DNA from: Oscillospiraceae bacterium
Lineage (GTDB): Bacteria > Bacillota > Clostridia > Christensenellales > Aristaeellaceae
Reading direction: 5' to 3'
Length of the DNA: 64,000 bases
Assembly: GCA_031270865.1 (NCBI GenBank)
Contig: JAISWI010000072.1
Coordinates: 1-64,000, forward strand
The translations under genes and the position numbers were made by a program. Positions 1 to 7,491 of the stretch are shown piece by piece; the stretch's first letter is position 1, and each line of letters opens with the position of its first letter. The notes below the pieces were generated by a model. That model did not search any database. It was not told the origin of the DNA and was given only the letters and a program-made list of their open reading frames with translations.

Positions 1-141
1 CCGCGCTGTGACCAGAAGGCGCCGTTCTACGACGCCAGCGGGCAGGAGCAGCGCAAGTTGTGGAAACTGCCGTTAAACCTGCGCGAAGAGGTGGACCGTT
101 TGCAGTGTAATATCGCCAAATACATCCTGATAGACATATAA
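1..141 (+). CDS. C-terminal 46 residues of an unrecognised protein (5' partial)
   Basis: An open frame enters from the left edge and stops with TAA at 139-141. The 46 visible residues include WKLPLNLREEVDRLQ and end in AKYILIDI. I do not recognise a domain. The stop lies 38 bases before the preferred start of the next gene and no hairpin separates them, so the two may be co-transcribed. The function cannot be stated from this fragment. Confidence 0.5.
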   Translation, partial: PRCDQKAPFYDASGQEQRKLWKLPLNLREEVDRLQCNIAKYILIDI

Positions 142-179
142 CTGTTATGATCAAGGCTGACAACAAGGAGGCGTTTGCG

Positions 180-1079
180 ATGCGCGTGGGAGCGCAAACC
201 TGCCTGATGCAGGAAATCTACTCGCCGGACAGGATGTTCCAGATGATCAGTGAGGCTGGCCTGGACTGCGTGGATTTCAACATCAACGATTTCGTCTCGA
301 ATAGGGAAATATTCACAAATAACGCGACGCCGCTTTATGATGGATCACTGGATGAGGCGCGGGCGATCCTGCGCCCATACAAGGATGCGGCGGCGAAGCA
401 TGGCGTGGGGTTCTACCAGACGCACGCGCCGTTCCCCACCATCGCGGAAAACCCGCGCATGCTTCAGGTAATCCGGCGGTGCCTGGAGGCGTGCGCGTAC
501 CTTGAGTGCCCTTACCTCGTGGTTCATCCGTCGTTCCCGGGTTACAGGGAGCGTAAGAATATGGAAAACTACGATGAATGGGCATCCAACATAGATTTTT
601 TCAGCGAATTAATACCAACTATTAAGGAAACGGGCGTTCGCGTCTGCCTGGAGAATATGTTCACCGGGTATAATGGCCGGAAGATGGAGGCCATCTGCTC
701 GGATATGGGCGAGGCTGTGAGGTACATCGACGCGCTGAACGGGGCCGCCGGGTTCGACGCGTTCGGGTTTTGCCTGGACACCGGGCACGCGATGCTGTTC
801 GCCAAGGACCAGCGAAAGGCAATAAATGAGCTGGGGCCTCGTTTATTCGCCCTTCACCTGAACGACAACGACGGCTATGAGGACCAGCACTACGCCCCGT
901 ATATGGGAGCGGTCGACTGGGACGCGGTCACGGCCGGGCTTAGGGACGTCGGATACGGCGGGGCGTTGTGCTTCGAGATCGGCGGATCATACAAGCGTGT
1001 CGATCCCGCGATGTTGCCCGCGCTGTTGAGGTTTACAGCGGCGGCGGGCAATCTGTTTTGGGAAAAGGTTCACGGTTGA
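180..1079 (+). CDS. Sugar phosphate isomerase/epimerase family protein (xylose isomerase-like TIM barrel)
   Basis: A 299-residue protein of the AP-endonuclease-2/xylose isomerase-like TIM barrel superfamily, whose members isomerise or epimerise sugars or keto-sugars using a divalent metal. Likely ligands follow the family pattern: Glu near residue 158 (CLEN), Asp and His near 200-203 (CLDTGHA), His near 226 (LHLND) and Glu near 266 (CFEIGG). There is no signal peptide, so it is cytosolic. I chose the ATG at 180 because AAGGAG lies at 165-170 with nine bases of spacing; an in-frame ATG at 147 lacks such a site. The last 36 bases are part of a tandem duplication. The substrate is unknown, but the arabinoside-degrading operon facing it suggests plant sugar catabolism. 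Confidence 0.87.
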   Translation: MRVGAQTCLMQEIYSPDRMFQMISEAGLDCVDFNINDFVSNREIFTNNATPLYDGSLDEARAILRPYKDAAAKHGVGFYQTHAPFPTIAENPRMLQVIRRCLEACAYLECPYLVVHPSFPGYRERKNMENYDEWASNIDFFSELIPTIKETGVRVCLENMFTGYNGRKMEAICSDMGEAVRYIDALNGAAGFDAFGFCLDTGHAMLFAKDQRKAINELGPRLFALHLNDNDGYEDQHYAPYMGAVDWDAVTAGLRDVGYGGALCFEIGGSYKRVDPAMLPALLRFTAAAGNLFWEKVHG

Positions 1080-1260
1080 AATAGTTATACCAACACGCCA
1101 TCCCGCCCGTATAATGGATATGAGCGGGATGATATATCGGTCTCACGCGTCCTGCGGGCAACCTGTTTTGGGAAAAGGTTCACGGTTGAAATAGTTATAC
1201 CAACACGCCATCCCGCCCGTATAATGAATATGAGCGGGATGGTATACCGGTCTCACGCGT
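1044..1260. repeat. Near-perfect 107-bp tandem duplication across a convergent gene boundary
   Basis: Copy 1 is 1044-1150 and copy 2 is 1154-1260, period 110, differing at only a few bases. Each copy holds the last codons of the TIM-barrel gene, its stop, an inverted repeat CATCCCGC / GCGGGATG with a 17-base loop, and the last bases of the DUF6171-like gene on the opposite strand. The inverted repeat could act as a weak bidirectional terminator, now present twice. The duplication left both reading frames intact. Confidence 0.85.
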
Positions 1261-1528
1261 CGGCGGCCCACTTGCTGGGGACGTCCGGACACGCCATGCG
1301 CCGCTTGGCCGCCCTCGATTCGACATAGCATCCGCATATTCGGCAAATACCGGAAATAATATTCGCGCACGCCGAGCACGCCTCCAGGCGCGTAAAATAT
1401 GAGGCGTCGCTTACCTTTTCCCACGGCGGTATCGACGCGACATATTCCGACATTGACCGGAACAGATCGTTTTGCGAAGAGTCGTCGCGAAGCAAACAGC
1501 GCCTGCAGACACGCTCAAAGTCATCCAT
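1253..1528 (-). CDS. DUF6171-like cysteine-rich small protein
   Basis: A 91-residue cytosolic protein with eight cysteines in pairs: C8/C11, C51/C54, C62/C65/C67 and C80, followed by a PD..W ending. The GICRICGC segment with a downstream RAAK run matches my memory of the DUF6171 family, common in Clostridia; its function is unknown and metal binding is inferred from the cysteine pattern. The ATG at 1528 overlaps the GH51 stop codon by eight bases (ATGGATGA), so translation is probably coupled. The final bases lie in the 107-bp tandem duplication. Confidence 0.75.
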   Translation of the reverse strand: MDDFERVCRRCLLRDDSSQNDLFRSMSEYVASIPPWEKVSDASYFTRLEACSACANIISGICRICGCYVESRAAKRRMACPDVPSKWAADA

Positions 1529-3029
1529 TGACCGTCAGCGACGCGATAGAGCACGGCGGTAATGTTAACGTTATGCCGTTACTATCGTCGATGGTCGCGT
1601 CAAGAGGTTTGGGAGCGACGGCGTCCTTGCGCTCGAAGGTGTTGTGGTCGTTGAAGCCGCCCGTAAGTATCCTCGAGGACACGGATTTCAAACGCGTGTC
1701 CTCGACGGAGATTCTAACGCGAACCCTCTCTGTCGCCGAAAGGTTCGCGGCGGTAACGGTCAAAACGTCATTCTTCATCGAAGCGGAAACGCTCGTTTGG
1801 TTCAAACCGTTTGAATCGCTCAAATTGCTCAATTCGTTCAAATCGTTCAAACCGTTCATAAGCGGCTTGCCATCGATCTCGCTCGCGGCCTCGACCGCGT
1901 CCTGGTGCGCTTTATACATGTCGAACACGTGGTATGTCGGCGTGAGCAGCATGTCCGCGCCGTCGGTCAGTATGACGGATTGTAATACGTTGACGGTCTG
2001 CGCGAGGTTAGCCATAACTACGCGGTCGCAATGCCGGTTGAATATGTTAAGCGTCAGCGCGGCGACCATCGCGTCGCGCATCGTGTTCTGCTGGTAGAGG
2101 AAGCCGGGCGCCGTCCCGCGCTCGACGTTGTGCCAGCATCCCCACTCGTCGACGATCAGCCCGACGCGGTGTTCGGGGTCGTATTTGTCCATGATGGCCA
2201 GGTGTTTGGTGATTAGCTCGTCCATGAGGCTCGCCTTTTCCAGCGTGAGGTAGTATTTCGCCTCGTCCGCCTCGGCCGCCCAGCCCTTGTCCCGCCATGT
2301 GCCGGGCACGGTGTAGTGATGCAGCGTCAGCGCGTCCATGTGCCGGCCGGCCCGCTCCATCAGCGTTTCAGTCCAGTTGTAGTCGTCCGCGCTGGGGCCG
2401 CAGGCTATGCGCGTTAGTCTGTTTTCGCCATAATCGCGGCAGTATGTTTGGTACTGGCGGTACAGGTCGGCGTAGTATTCCGGCCTCATGTTCCCGCCGC
2501 AGCCCCAATTCTCGTTGCCGACGCCCCAATACTTCACGCCGTAAGGCTCCTTGCGACCGTTCGACCAGCGTTCCCGGACCACGGTGGAGTCTCCGTCGCT
2601 GTTGAGGTATTCCACCCACTCGCTCATCTCGCGGACAGAGCCTGAGCCGACGTTCCCGTTGACGTACGGCTCGCATCCGATCTGGCGGCACAGCTCCATG
2701 AACTCACCCGTTCCGAACGAGTTGTCCTCGACCACGCCGCCCCAATGCGTGTTGACCATGCGCTTGCGCCCGGACTTCGGGCCGACGCCGTCGCGCCAGT
2801 GGTATTCGTCGGCGAAGCACCCGCCCGGCCAGCGCAGCGCGGGAACCTTGATTCGCCTCAACGCCTCGACTACGTCTGTCCGCATCCCGTTAACGTTCGG
2901 GATCGGCGAGTCCTCGCCGACGAATATCCCCTGGTATATACAGCGCCCGAGGTGTTCCGAGAAGTGGCCGTAGATGTTACGGTTGATCACGCCCGCGCTT
3001 CGGTTCGGGCGGATTAGTATAGTATCCAT
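1521..3029 (-). CDS. GH51 alpha-L-arabinofuranosidase
   Basis: A 502-residue intracellular glycoside hydrolase that would release terminal L-arabinofuranose from arabino- or arabinoxylo-oligosaccharides. The GH51 acid/base Glu lies in [11 protein letters not shown] (near residue 173) and the nucleophile Glu in IVDEWGCWH (near 295); [14 protein letters not shown] and HHYTVPG are also typical. No signal peptide is present. The longer frame begins at 3158, but I chose the ATG at 3029 because AAAAGGAG stands ten bases upstream and the protein then starts as family members do. A low-complexity segment near residue 400 is encoded by degenerate 9-bp repeats (1798-1859). The gene follows the CE15-like esterase by 22 bases on the same strand. 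Confidence 0.94.
   Translation of the reverse strand: MDTILIRPNRSAGVINRNIYGHFSEHLGRCIYQGIFVGEDSPIPNVNGMRTDVVEALRRIKVPALRWPGGCFADEYHWRDGVGPKSGRKRMVNTHWGGVVEDNSFGTGEFMELCRQIGCEPYVNGNVGSGSVREMSEWVEYLNSDGDSTVVRERWSNGRKEPYGVKYWGVGNENWGCGGNMRPEYYADLYRQYQTYCRDYGENRLTRIACGPSADDYNWTETLMERAGRHMDALTLHHYTVPGTWRDKGWAAEADEAKYYLTLEKASLMDELITKHLAIMDKYDPEHRVGLIVDEWGCWHNVERGTAPGFLYQQNTMRDAMVAALTLNIFNRHCDRVVMANLAQTVNVLQSVILTDGADMLLTPTYHVFDMYKAHQDAVEAASEIDGKPLMNGLNDLNELSNLSDSNGLNQTSVSASMKNDVLTVTAANLSATERVRVRISVEDTRLKSVSSRILTGGFNDHNTFERKDAVAPKPLDATIDDSNGITLTLPPCSIASLTVNG
1798..1859. repeat. Degenerate 9-bp repeat array inside the GH51 gene
   Basis: About seven imperfect copies of a TTCAAAYCG-like nonamer read through the C-terminal half of the GH51 gene. 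They encode an Asn/Leu/Gly/Asp/Ser-rich run ([19 protein letters not shown]) between the catalytic barrel and the final beta domain. The array is AT-richer than its surroundings and keeps frame, so it probably makes a variable-length linker. Confidence 0.8.
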
Positions 3030-3051
3030 GATTGACGCGCTCCTTTTTGTG

Positions 3052-4122
3052 TCATTCGCTGAAGCTTTGCGCGTTCCATGCCCGGCCTGTCTGTTTTCCA
3101 TAGAATACTTCGTCGCAGAAGTCCGCGACGGCCAGCCAGTCGGTTTCGCCGAACCCATGCCCGCCCGGACGGTAGAATACGTCGTTGCGGCCGCCGAGCG
3201 TATCGAACGCGGGCTGAGCCGCCTTCCACGTTAGCCATGTGCCGAACGGGTTAGCCCAAGAGTCCTCCAAGCCCTCACAGCTCATGAGCGAGCGCGGGGC
3301 GATCAGCGCCTTGAGCGTGTGCAGGTCGAACGGCAGCTTATCCTCGCCGCCCATCGCGTCGGGGGTTTCCTCGCCCTCGAACGCCTTTAGCCCAGGTCCC
3401 CACCAGTGAGGGAACGCCGAGCTTACCCGGCCAAGGCTCTCGACTGTAACGATATCCTGGCTTAAGCCGTTCGCGTCGCCCAGATACCTGAAGCATCCGC
3501 ACCCGCCCGCGCCGGAATTGTTGGAACAGCACACGGCGAACCGCTCGTCGAAGATCGCGGCGGCGAGGGCGGCCTTGCCCCCGCGCGAGTGTCCCGTCGC
3601 GGCCAGCTTGCCGCCGTCGACGTCAGGCCGTGTCAGCAGGTAGTCTGCGAGCTTGGAATGCCCCCACGCCCAGATTCGTATGGCCCCCCAGTCGTAATCC
3701 GGGTAGGCCTCGCGCGCGTCCACGCGGCCGGGCTGGCCGTCGTTGTTGTCGTGGGTGAGCTGGGTTTTATCGAACGCGGCGACGATGTAACCACGGTCAG
3801 CGACGATCTCCCGCAGGACTGGGCAGGCGTCGGTTGGCCTGAATTGGTTCCATGTGATGGCGGGGCGGCGTCCTTCGATGGCCGGGCGGTGGATAACAGC
3901 CTCGAAGCTGTAGGCGAGGCCAGGCCCGTAATGTATGAGCGCGGTCTCGCGGACGCCGCCGCCGTCCCATATGGTTTCGGATGACGTCGCCTCGCCGCTT
4001 ACCGCGTGGTCGAGCGGGGCGTGGCCGTACATGTGTTCCTCCGCCAGCGCGATCCATGCCTGGCGTTGGCGCGGCCAGTCCAGCGGGGTCGTCAGTCCCA
4101 GTGGGGGTAGTTCATAATTCAT
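3052..4122 (-). CDS. CE15-like alpha/beta-hydrolase (glucuronoyl esterase/acetyl xylan esterase type)
   Basis: A 356-residue alpha/beta hydrolase. The nucleophile elbow is [12 protein letters not shown] (Ser near residue 179), resembling the G-C-S-R-x-G-K signature of CE15 glucuronoyl esterases. An acidic residue in SCEGLEDSW (283-286) and His in [11 protein letters not shown] (near 322) complete a plausible triad. CE15 enzymes cleave esters between glucuronoxylan and lignin; related acetyl esterases deacetylate xylan. No signal peptide is visible, so it would act on imported fragments, which is unusual for CE15 and makes an oligosaccharide deesterase a fair alternative. The ATG at 4122 has GGAGG close upstream. 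It is the first gene of an operon with the GH51 enzyme. Confidence 0.78.
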   Translation of the reverse strand: MNYELPPLGLTTPLDWPRQRQAWIALAEEHMYGHAPLDHAVSGEATSSETIWDGGGVRETALIHYGPGLAYSFEAVIHRPAIEGRRPAITWNQFRPTDACPVLREIVADRGYIVAAFDKTQLTHDNNDGQPGRVDAREAYPDYDWGAIRIWAWGHSKLADYLLTRPDVDGGKLAATGHSRGGKAALAAAIFDERFAVCCSNNSGAGGCGCFRYLGDANGLSQDIVTVESLGRVSSAFPHWWGPGLKAFEGEETPDAMGGEDKLPFDLHTLKALIAPRSLMSCEGLEDSWANPFGTWLTWKAAQPAFDTLGGRNDVFYRPGGHGFGETDWLAVADFCDEVFYGKQTGRAWNAQSFSE

Positions 4123-4149
4123 ATAAAAACCTCCGCGTTTTCTGGAAGA

Positions 4150-4178
4150 ATTATACCGCGAAGCGCGTCGCGTGTCCA
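4150..4178 (-). promoter_or_regulatory. Promoter of the esterase-GH51-DUF6171 operon
   Basis: On the minus strand TGGACA (4178-4173) and TATAAT (4155-4150) are separated by exactly 17 bases, a close match to a vegetative sigma-A promoter. Transcription would begin near 4143, about 20 bases before the start codon at 4122. Confidence 0.65.
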
Positions 4179-4199
4179 GCGGCAGGGGTCATGCCGCGG

Positions 4200-5033
4200 T
4201 CAGCCGCCCGCGCTCTTGTAATGCCTTAGCCCGAACCGCCAGAACCATAACGCGAACCACGTGAACACGACCACAACCGCCAGAGCGTGAATCAACCCCG
4301 ACGGCTCCAGCGTTCGCGTCAGCATCCGCGCCGGGGTGGTCGCCATCACGCCATACGGCAGTATGAACATAAATATTACCTTGAACGCGCCTTTATAGAA
4401 CACGCCGGGTATCCTGAAATTCAGCGTCAGCGCCTCGCCCTCGATCCGCTCGACCGCGCTCGCGCCGATGAAGAAGAACGGCAGCGTTCGCAGTATCACC
4501 TCCATGTCGTAGTAGAGCAGCGCCATCAGCAGCGTAAGCGCGACATACCCGGCGGCCAGGCCGGGCGTTACGTGGATGCCCGCGACCCTCGCGCCGTACG
4601 CGATGATTCCCGCGCTTAGCGGCAGCAGCGGGGCGCAGCCGGGATCCACGCTCTCGAACGTCAGGCGCAGCAACGCGCTGCCCGGCTTGGTTATGTACAC
4701 ATCAAGGCCTCCCTCGCGTATCAACCGTGGAATCCGGATCACGCCGAAGAAGTATACCAGCATGTTTATACCGTTGAGCATCGAGAACGTTCCTACAAAT
4801 ATAAGCGTCTGGCCGCGTCCCCAGCCGCCGATCTCGTCCGCGTGGCCGTAGATCGCCTGGAACGCCAACACCTGCGTAACGAAGAACGCTCCGTCCGCGA
4901 AGAATCCGCCGAAGAAGCTCAGCCGGAACGCCATCATGCGGGTAAGTTTCATTTTTACCAGCATATGGATCATCTTCGCGGTGAAGCGCAGGTTCCACAG
5001 TATCTTCCCCATCGTCGTCCTTCCCATCGTCAT
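4200..5033 (-). CDS. ABC-2 type exporter permease (DUF990-like), second subunit
   Basis: A 277-residue membrane protein with about six hydrophobic segments, resembling the ABC2_membrane_6 (DUF990) family that pairs with a second permease and an ABC ATPase. The long frame begins at 5111, but the ATG at 5033 overlaps the stop of the upstream permease (TGATG), which is typical of coupled subunits, and gives a short N-terminus before the first helix. The substrate is unknown; related systems export lipids, peptides or drugs. It is the last gene of the three-gene exporter operon. Confidence 0.85.
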   Translation of the reverse strand: MTMGRTTMGKILWNLRFTAKMIHMLVKMKLTRMMAFRLSFFGGFFADGAFFVTQVLAFQAIYGHADEIGGWGRGQTLIFVGTFSMLNGINMLVYFFGVIRIPRLIREGGLDVYITKPGSALLRLTFESVDPGCAPLLPLSAGIIAYGARVAGIHVTPGLAAGYVALTLLMALLYYDMEVILRTLPFFFIGASAVERIEGEALTLNFRIPGVFYKGAFKVIFMFILPYGVMATTPARMLTRTLEPSGLIHALAVVVVFTWFALWFWRFGLRHYKSAGG

Positions 5034-5851
5034 CACGCCCCCACCCCGTCGTAACGAACGCGCGCGCGGTCGTAAGTCAGCTGCGCCAGCGGAAGCATTA
5101 CGCACATCCACGCGGCCAGTATTGCCAGCCCCGCCCAGCCTTCGCGCCGCGATAACTGCCCGGTAAGCAGCATCGCCGGGGTGTATGTCACGTAGTGGAA
5201 CGGCAGGAAGCGCAGCGCGCCGGTTACACTATCGGGCAGCAGCGCGAGGGGAACCATCGCGCCCGTTACGAACTGGATCACGCTGCCCTCAAGGTGGATG
5301 AAGAAGCCCGCGTCCTCGAACCTGAACGCCATCACGCCGATCCAGAACCTGAAACATACCATGAACGCCAACCCCAGCGGGATCATCAGCGCCGCGCTCG
5401 CCGCCGCGCCCGGCTCGACCGCGCCCGTGAGCCTCGCGCCGAACGCCGCCGCGCCGAATACAGCCGCGACCGACGTGAACATCGCGCTGTATAGGGCTGA
5501 GCCGCACGTCCGCGCCATGAAGTGCGCGATCGGGTTCGTCGGGATTACCATATACTTTGAGAACGATCCGCCCCGGATACGCTCGTTAAGCTCGCTCTCC
5601 ACGCTGTAAGACGTCTCCAGCGAGACCAGGAACGAGGAAACCACATAGTAAGCCAGCATCCTCTGGTATGTGAAGCCGCCGACAGTCTCCCGCGACTGGA
5701 ACACCACGCCCCACAGTATCCGCGCGAACAACACGCGTCCGAGCGTCTCGACCGCTGCCATCGCCATGTCGAAGCGGTAAGCGGTCTGCGCCTTGAACAG
5801 TGTCCGCGCGACCGCGATGAATTTGGTTATGCCCGGCTTGATTCGGCTCAT
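5033..5851 (-). CDS. ABC-2 type exporter permease (DUF990-like), first subunit
   Basis: A 272-residue six-helix membrane protein of the same permease family as its downstream neighbour, starting SRIKPGITKFIAVARTLFKA and carrying several long hydrophobic segments. Its ATG overlaps the stop of the ATPase gene by four bases (ATGA) and its stop overlaps the next permease start, so the three products are very likely made in fixed proportions as one exporter with two different permease subunits. The substrate cannot be told from sequence. Confidence 0.87.
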   Translation of the reverse strand: MSRIKPGITKFIAVARTLFKAQTAYRFDMAMAAVETLGRVLFARILWGVVFQSRETVGGFTYQRMLAYYVVSSFLVSLETSYSVESELNERIRGGSFSKYMVIPTNPIAHFMARTCGSALYSAMFTSVAAVFGAAAFGARLTGAVEPGAAASAALMIPLGLAFMVCFRFWIGVMAFRFEDAGFFIHLEGSVIQFVTGAMVPLALLPDSVTGALRFLPFHYVTYTPAMLLTGQLSRREGWAGLAILAAWMCVMLPLAQLTYDRARVRYDGVGA

Positions 5852-6831
5852 GGCAAGCGGCCTCCTTCCGGATTGTACGGATTATCTTGATTATATGGAT
5901 TGCCCGAATTACCTGAATTACCCGAATCATCCGGATTGCCCAAATTACTCGAATTATCTGAATTACCCAAATTACCCTGATTGCCCGAATTACTTGAATT
6001 ACCCGAACTATCCGGATTATCCGAATAGATGCGCTCGACCACGCTTCCGATATCCTCATCCATGCCCGCCTTGTATGACTCGAACAGCCGGTCGGTCGGG
6101 CCGTCGAAACGTTTCCGCCCGTCGTTGATCAGCACGACGCGCGGGCATAGCTTTAATATATCCTCCATGTAGTGCGAGGTAAGCAGGATGGTTGTGCCGC
6201 GCTCGCGGTTCACGTCTTGCAGGAATTGGCGCGTCTGCCGCTGGGCGACCGCGTCCAGGCCGATGGTCGGCTCATCCAGGAACAACACGCCGGGGTTGTG
6301 CAGCAGCGCGGCGATCAGTTCCATCTTCATCCGCTCACCCAGCGAGAGCGTCCGTACCTGCGCCCGCGTCAGATGCCCGACGCCGAACATTTCTACAAAC
6401 ATATCGAGGCTGCGCCTGTACTCCGCCTCCGGGATCGAGTACAGCGACTGGAACAGCCGGAAGGTATCCTCCGCGGTCAATTCGAAGAACAGCTGGCTCT
6501 TCTGGCCCATCACGACCGCGCAGCGGCGTTTCAGGCCGTCCTCCAGCTTGTTGGGGATGAATCCCAGCACGCTTATCTCGCCGGACGTCGGAGCGATGAT
6601 TCCGGTCAGCATCTTGACCAGCGTGGTCTTGCCCGCGCCGTTCGGACCGATCAGGCCGACGAACTCGCCCGGGGCTATGTCCAGGTCGAAGCTGGATACA
6701 GCCGTCCTGTAGATATACTTGCGGTTGAATAACGACTTAACGCCACCCATCAGGCCGGGCTGTTTATCGAAGCGGCGGTAGGTCTTTGTGAGGGCGCGGG
6801 TGTGGACGACGGGCGAATGGTTATCGCTCAT
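5848..6831 (-). CDS. ABC exporter ATP-binding protein with Asn/Gly/Ser repeat tail
   Basis: A 327-residue ATPase of the ABC-2 exporter class. Walker A GPNGAGKT lies near 62-69, the signature LSLGERMKM near 162, Walker B VLFLDEPTIGLD near 182 and the switch histidine at LLTSHYMED. From about residue 271 the protein ends in a 57-residue tail of GNS/GNP/GNL-type tripeptides encoded by degenerate 9-bp repeats, absent from ordinary relatives. The ATG at 6831 is preceded by AAGGAG (6844-6839). An intrinsic terminator lies just upstream (6853-6880), with a leader peptide farther up, so expression is probably controlled by attenuation. It energises the two downstream permeases. Confidence 0.93.
   Translation of the reverse strand: MSDNHSPVVHTRALTKTYRRFDKQPGLMGGVKSLFNRKYIYRTAVSSFDLDIAPGEFVGLIGPNGAGKTTLVKMLTGIIAPTSGEISVLGFIPNKLEDGLKRRCAVVMGQKSQLFFELTAEDTFRLFQSLYSIPEAEYRRSLDMFVEMFGVGHLTRAQVRTLSLGERMKMELIAALLHNPGVLFLDEPTIGLDAVAQRQTRQFLQDVNRERGTTILLTSHYMEDILKLCPRVVLINDGRKRFDGPTDRLFESYKAGMDEDIGSVVERIYSDNPDSSGNSSNSGNQGNLGNSDNSSNLGNPDDSGNSGNSGNPYNQDNPYNPEGGRLP
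5872..6020. repeat. Degenerate 9-bp repeat array encoding the ATPase tail
   Basis: Roughly sixteen imperfect copies of a GAATTACCC-like nonamer fill the last 150 bases of the ATPase gene. On the minus strand each unit reads Gly-Asn-Ser or a one-base variant. The array is markedly AT-richer than neighbouring DNA. Unit length is a multiple of three, so gain or loss of units changes tail length without a frameshift. Confidence 0.85.
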
Positions 6832-6852
6832 GGTACATCTCCTTATACATAC

Positions 6853-6880
6853 AAAAGGGATACGGCCTTCGCCGTATCCC
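6853..6880 (-). terminator. Intrinsic terminator in the leader of the exporter operon (attenuator)
   Basis: On the minus strand a perfect 10-bp stem GGGATACGGC / GCCGTATCCC with a four-base loop is followed at once by TTTTGT. It sits between a sigma-A promoter (7104-7076) and the ATPase start codon, with the ribosome-binding site only eight bases beyond the U-run. A terminator there makes sense only if readthrough is regulated. Confidence 0.75.
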
Positions 6881-6972
6881 GATGGTTCAGGATTACCGAA
6901 AGACGCTGTTTTCGGCGTACGTCAACTAAAAGGCAGGGCTGCCCCCGCGTTAACGAAACGCCGGTATTCGGT

Positions 6973-7014
6973 TCAGGCCGCGATCACCACGCGGACTATT
7001 CTACGAACCGACAT
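6973..7014 (-). CDS. 13-residue leader peptide MSVRRIVRVVIAA
   Basis: A short frame starts at ATG 7014-7012 and stops with TGA at 6975-6973. It has an excellent ribosome-binding site, GGAAGGAG at 7030-7023, eight bases upstream. Codons 2-4 can pair with the bases just after the stop (TCGGTTC / GAACCGA, seven pairs), so a ribosome on this frame would change leader folding. It lies about 55 bases after the predicted transcription start and about 90 bases before the terminator. Arg, Val, Ile and Ala dominate, as in some drug-sensing stall peptides; whether it senses a drug or an amino acid is inference. Confidence 0.6.
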   Translation of the reverse strand: MSVRRIVRVVIAA

Positions 7015-7075
7015 CAACACAGCTCCTTCCGGGACCATGGGCGGTCCCTTCGCGCGATCATTCCAGGGTAAGGCC

Positions 7076-7104
7076 ATTATAGCGTGAACCGCGCGAGGCG
7101 TCAA
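7076..7104 (-). promoter_or_regulatory. Promoter of the ABC exporter leader
   Basis: TTGACG (7104-7099) and TATAAT (7081-7076) on the minus strand are 17 bases apart. Transcription would start near 7069 and give a leader of about 240 bases before the ATPase gene. A second, weaker copy (TTGACG 7353-7348, TATAAC 7330-7325) lies in the downstream duplicate. Confidence 0.72.
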
Positions 7105-7242
7105 GGGGGAACGGGTTAACTATTATGTTTTGATGGAGTTTCGCGTCCAGGCTTGCGAACCTTGAGCGGACATGTTATACTCAATGTATGAATTCGTTTT
7201 ATGGATAAACCGGGATTAATGAACGGCCGGGGGAGAAACTGA

Positions 7243-7320
7243 ATGGCTGACAAGCAGGGCGAGAACCAGGACCAGGACCAGAACCATGGGCGGTCCCTTC
7301 GCGCGATCATTCCAGGGTAA
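7243..7320 (+). pseudogene. Abortive duplicate of the ROK gene start (25 codons)
   Basis: Copy 1 of the duplication preserves promoter (7153-7181), Shine-Dalgarno and start codon of the regulator, but the frame runs from nine shared codons into CAG/GAC repeats and then into duplicated promoter sequence, ending at TAA 7318-7320. The product would be a 25-residue peptide. It is probably a by-product of duplication, though its translation could affect the downstream gene. Confidence 0.6.
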
Positions 7321-7401
7321 GGCCGTTATAGCGGGGGCCGCTCGAGGCGTCAAGGGGGGACGGGTTAACTATTATGTTTTGACGGAGTTTCGCGTCCAGG
7401 C

Positions 7402-7430
7402 TTGCAAACCTTGAGCGGACATGTTATACT
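7402..7430 (+). promoter_or_regulatory. Promoter of the ROK regulator operon
   Basis: TTGCAA (7402-7407) and TATACT (7425-7430) are 17 bases apart. The transcript would begin near 7437, about 55 bases before the regulator start. The duplicate upstream (TTGCGA 7153-7158, TATACT 7176-7181) is a second likely promoter feeding the same gene. Confidence 0.7.
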
Positions 7431-7491
7431 CAATGTATGAATTCGTTTTATGGATAAACCGGGATTAATGAACGGCCGGGGGAGGAACTGA

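Noticed and set aside
5872..6020. Repeat array considered as a CRISPR
   Set aside because: Units are 9 bp, contiguous and degenerate, inside a coding frame, with no spacers and no cas genes nearby.
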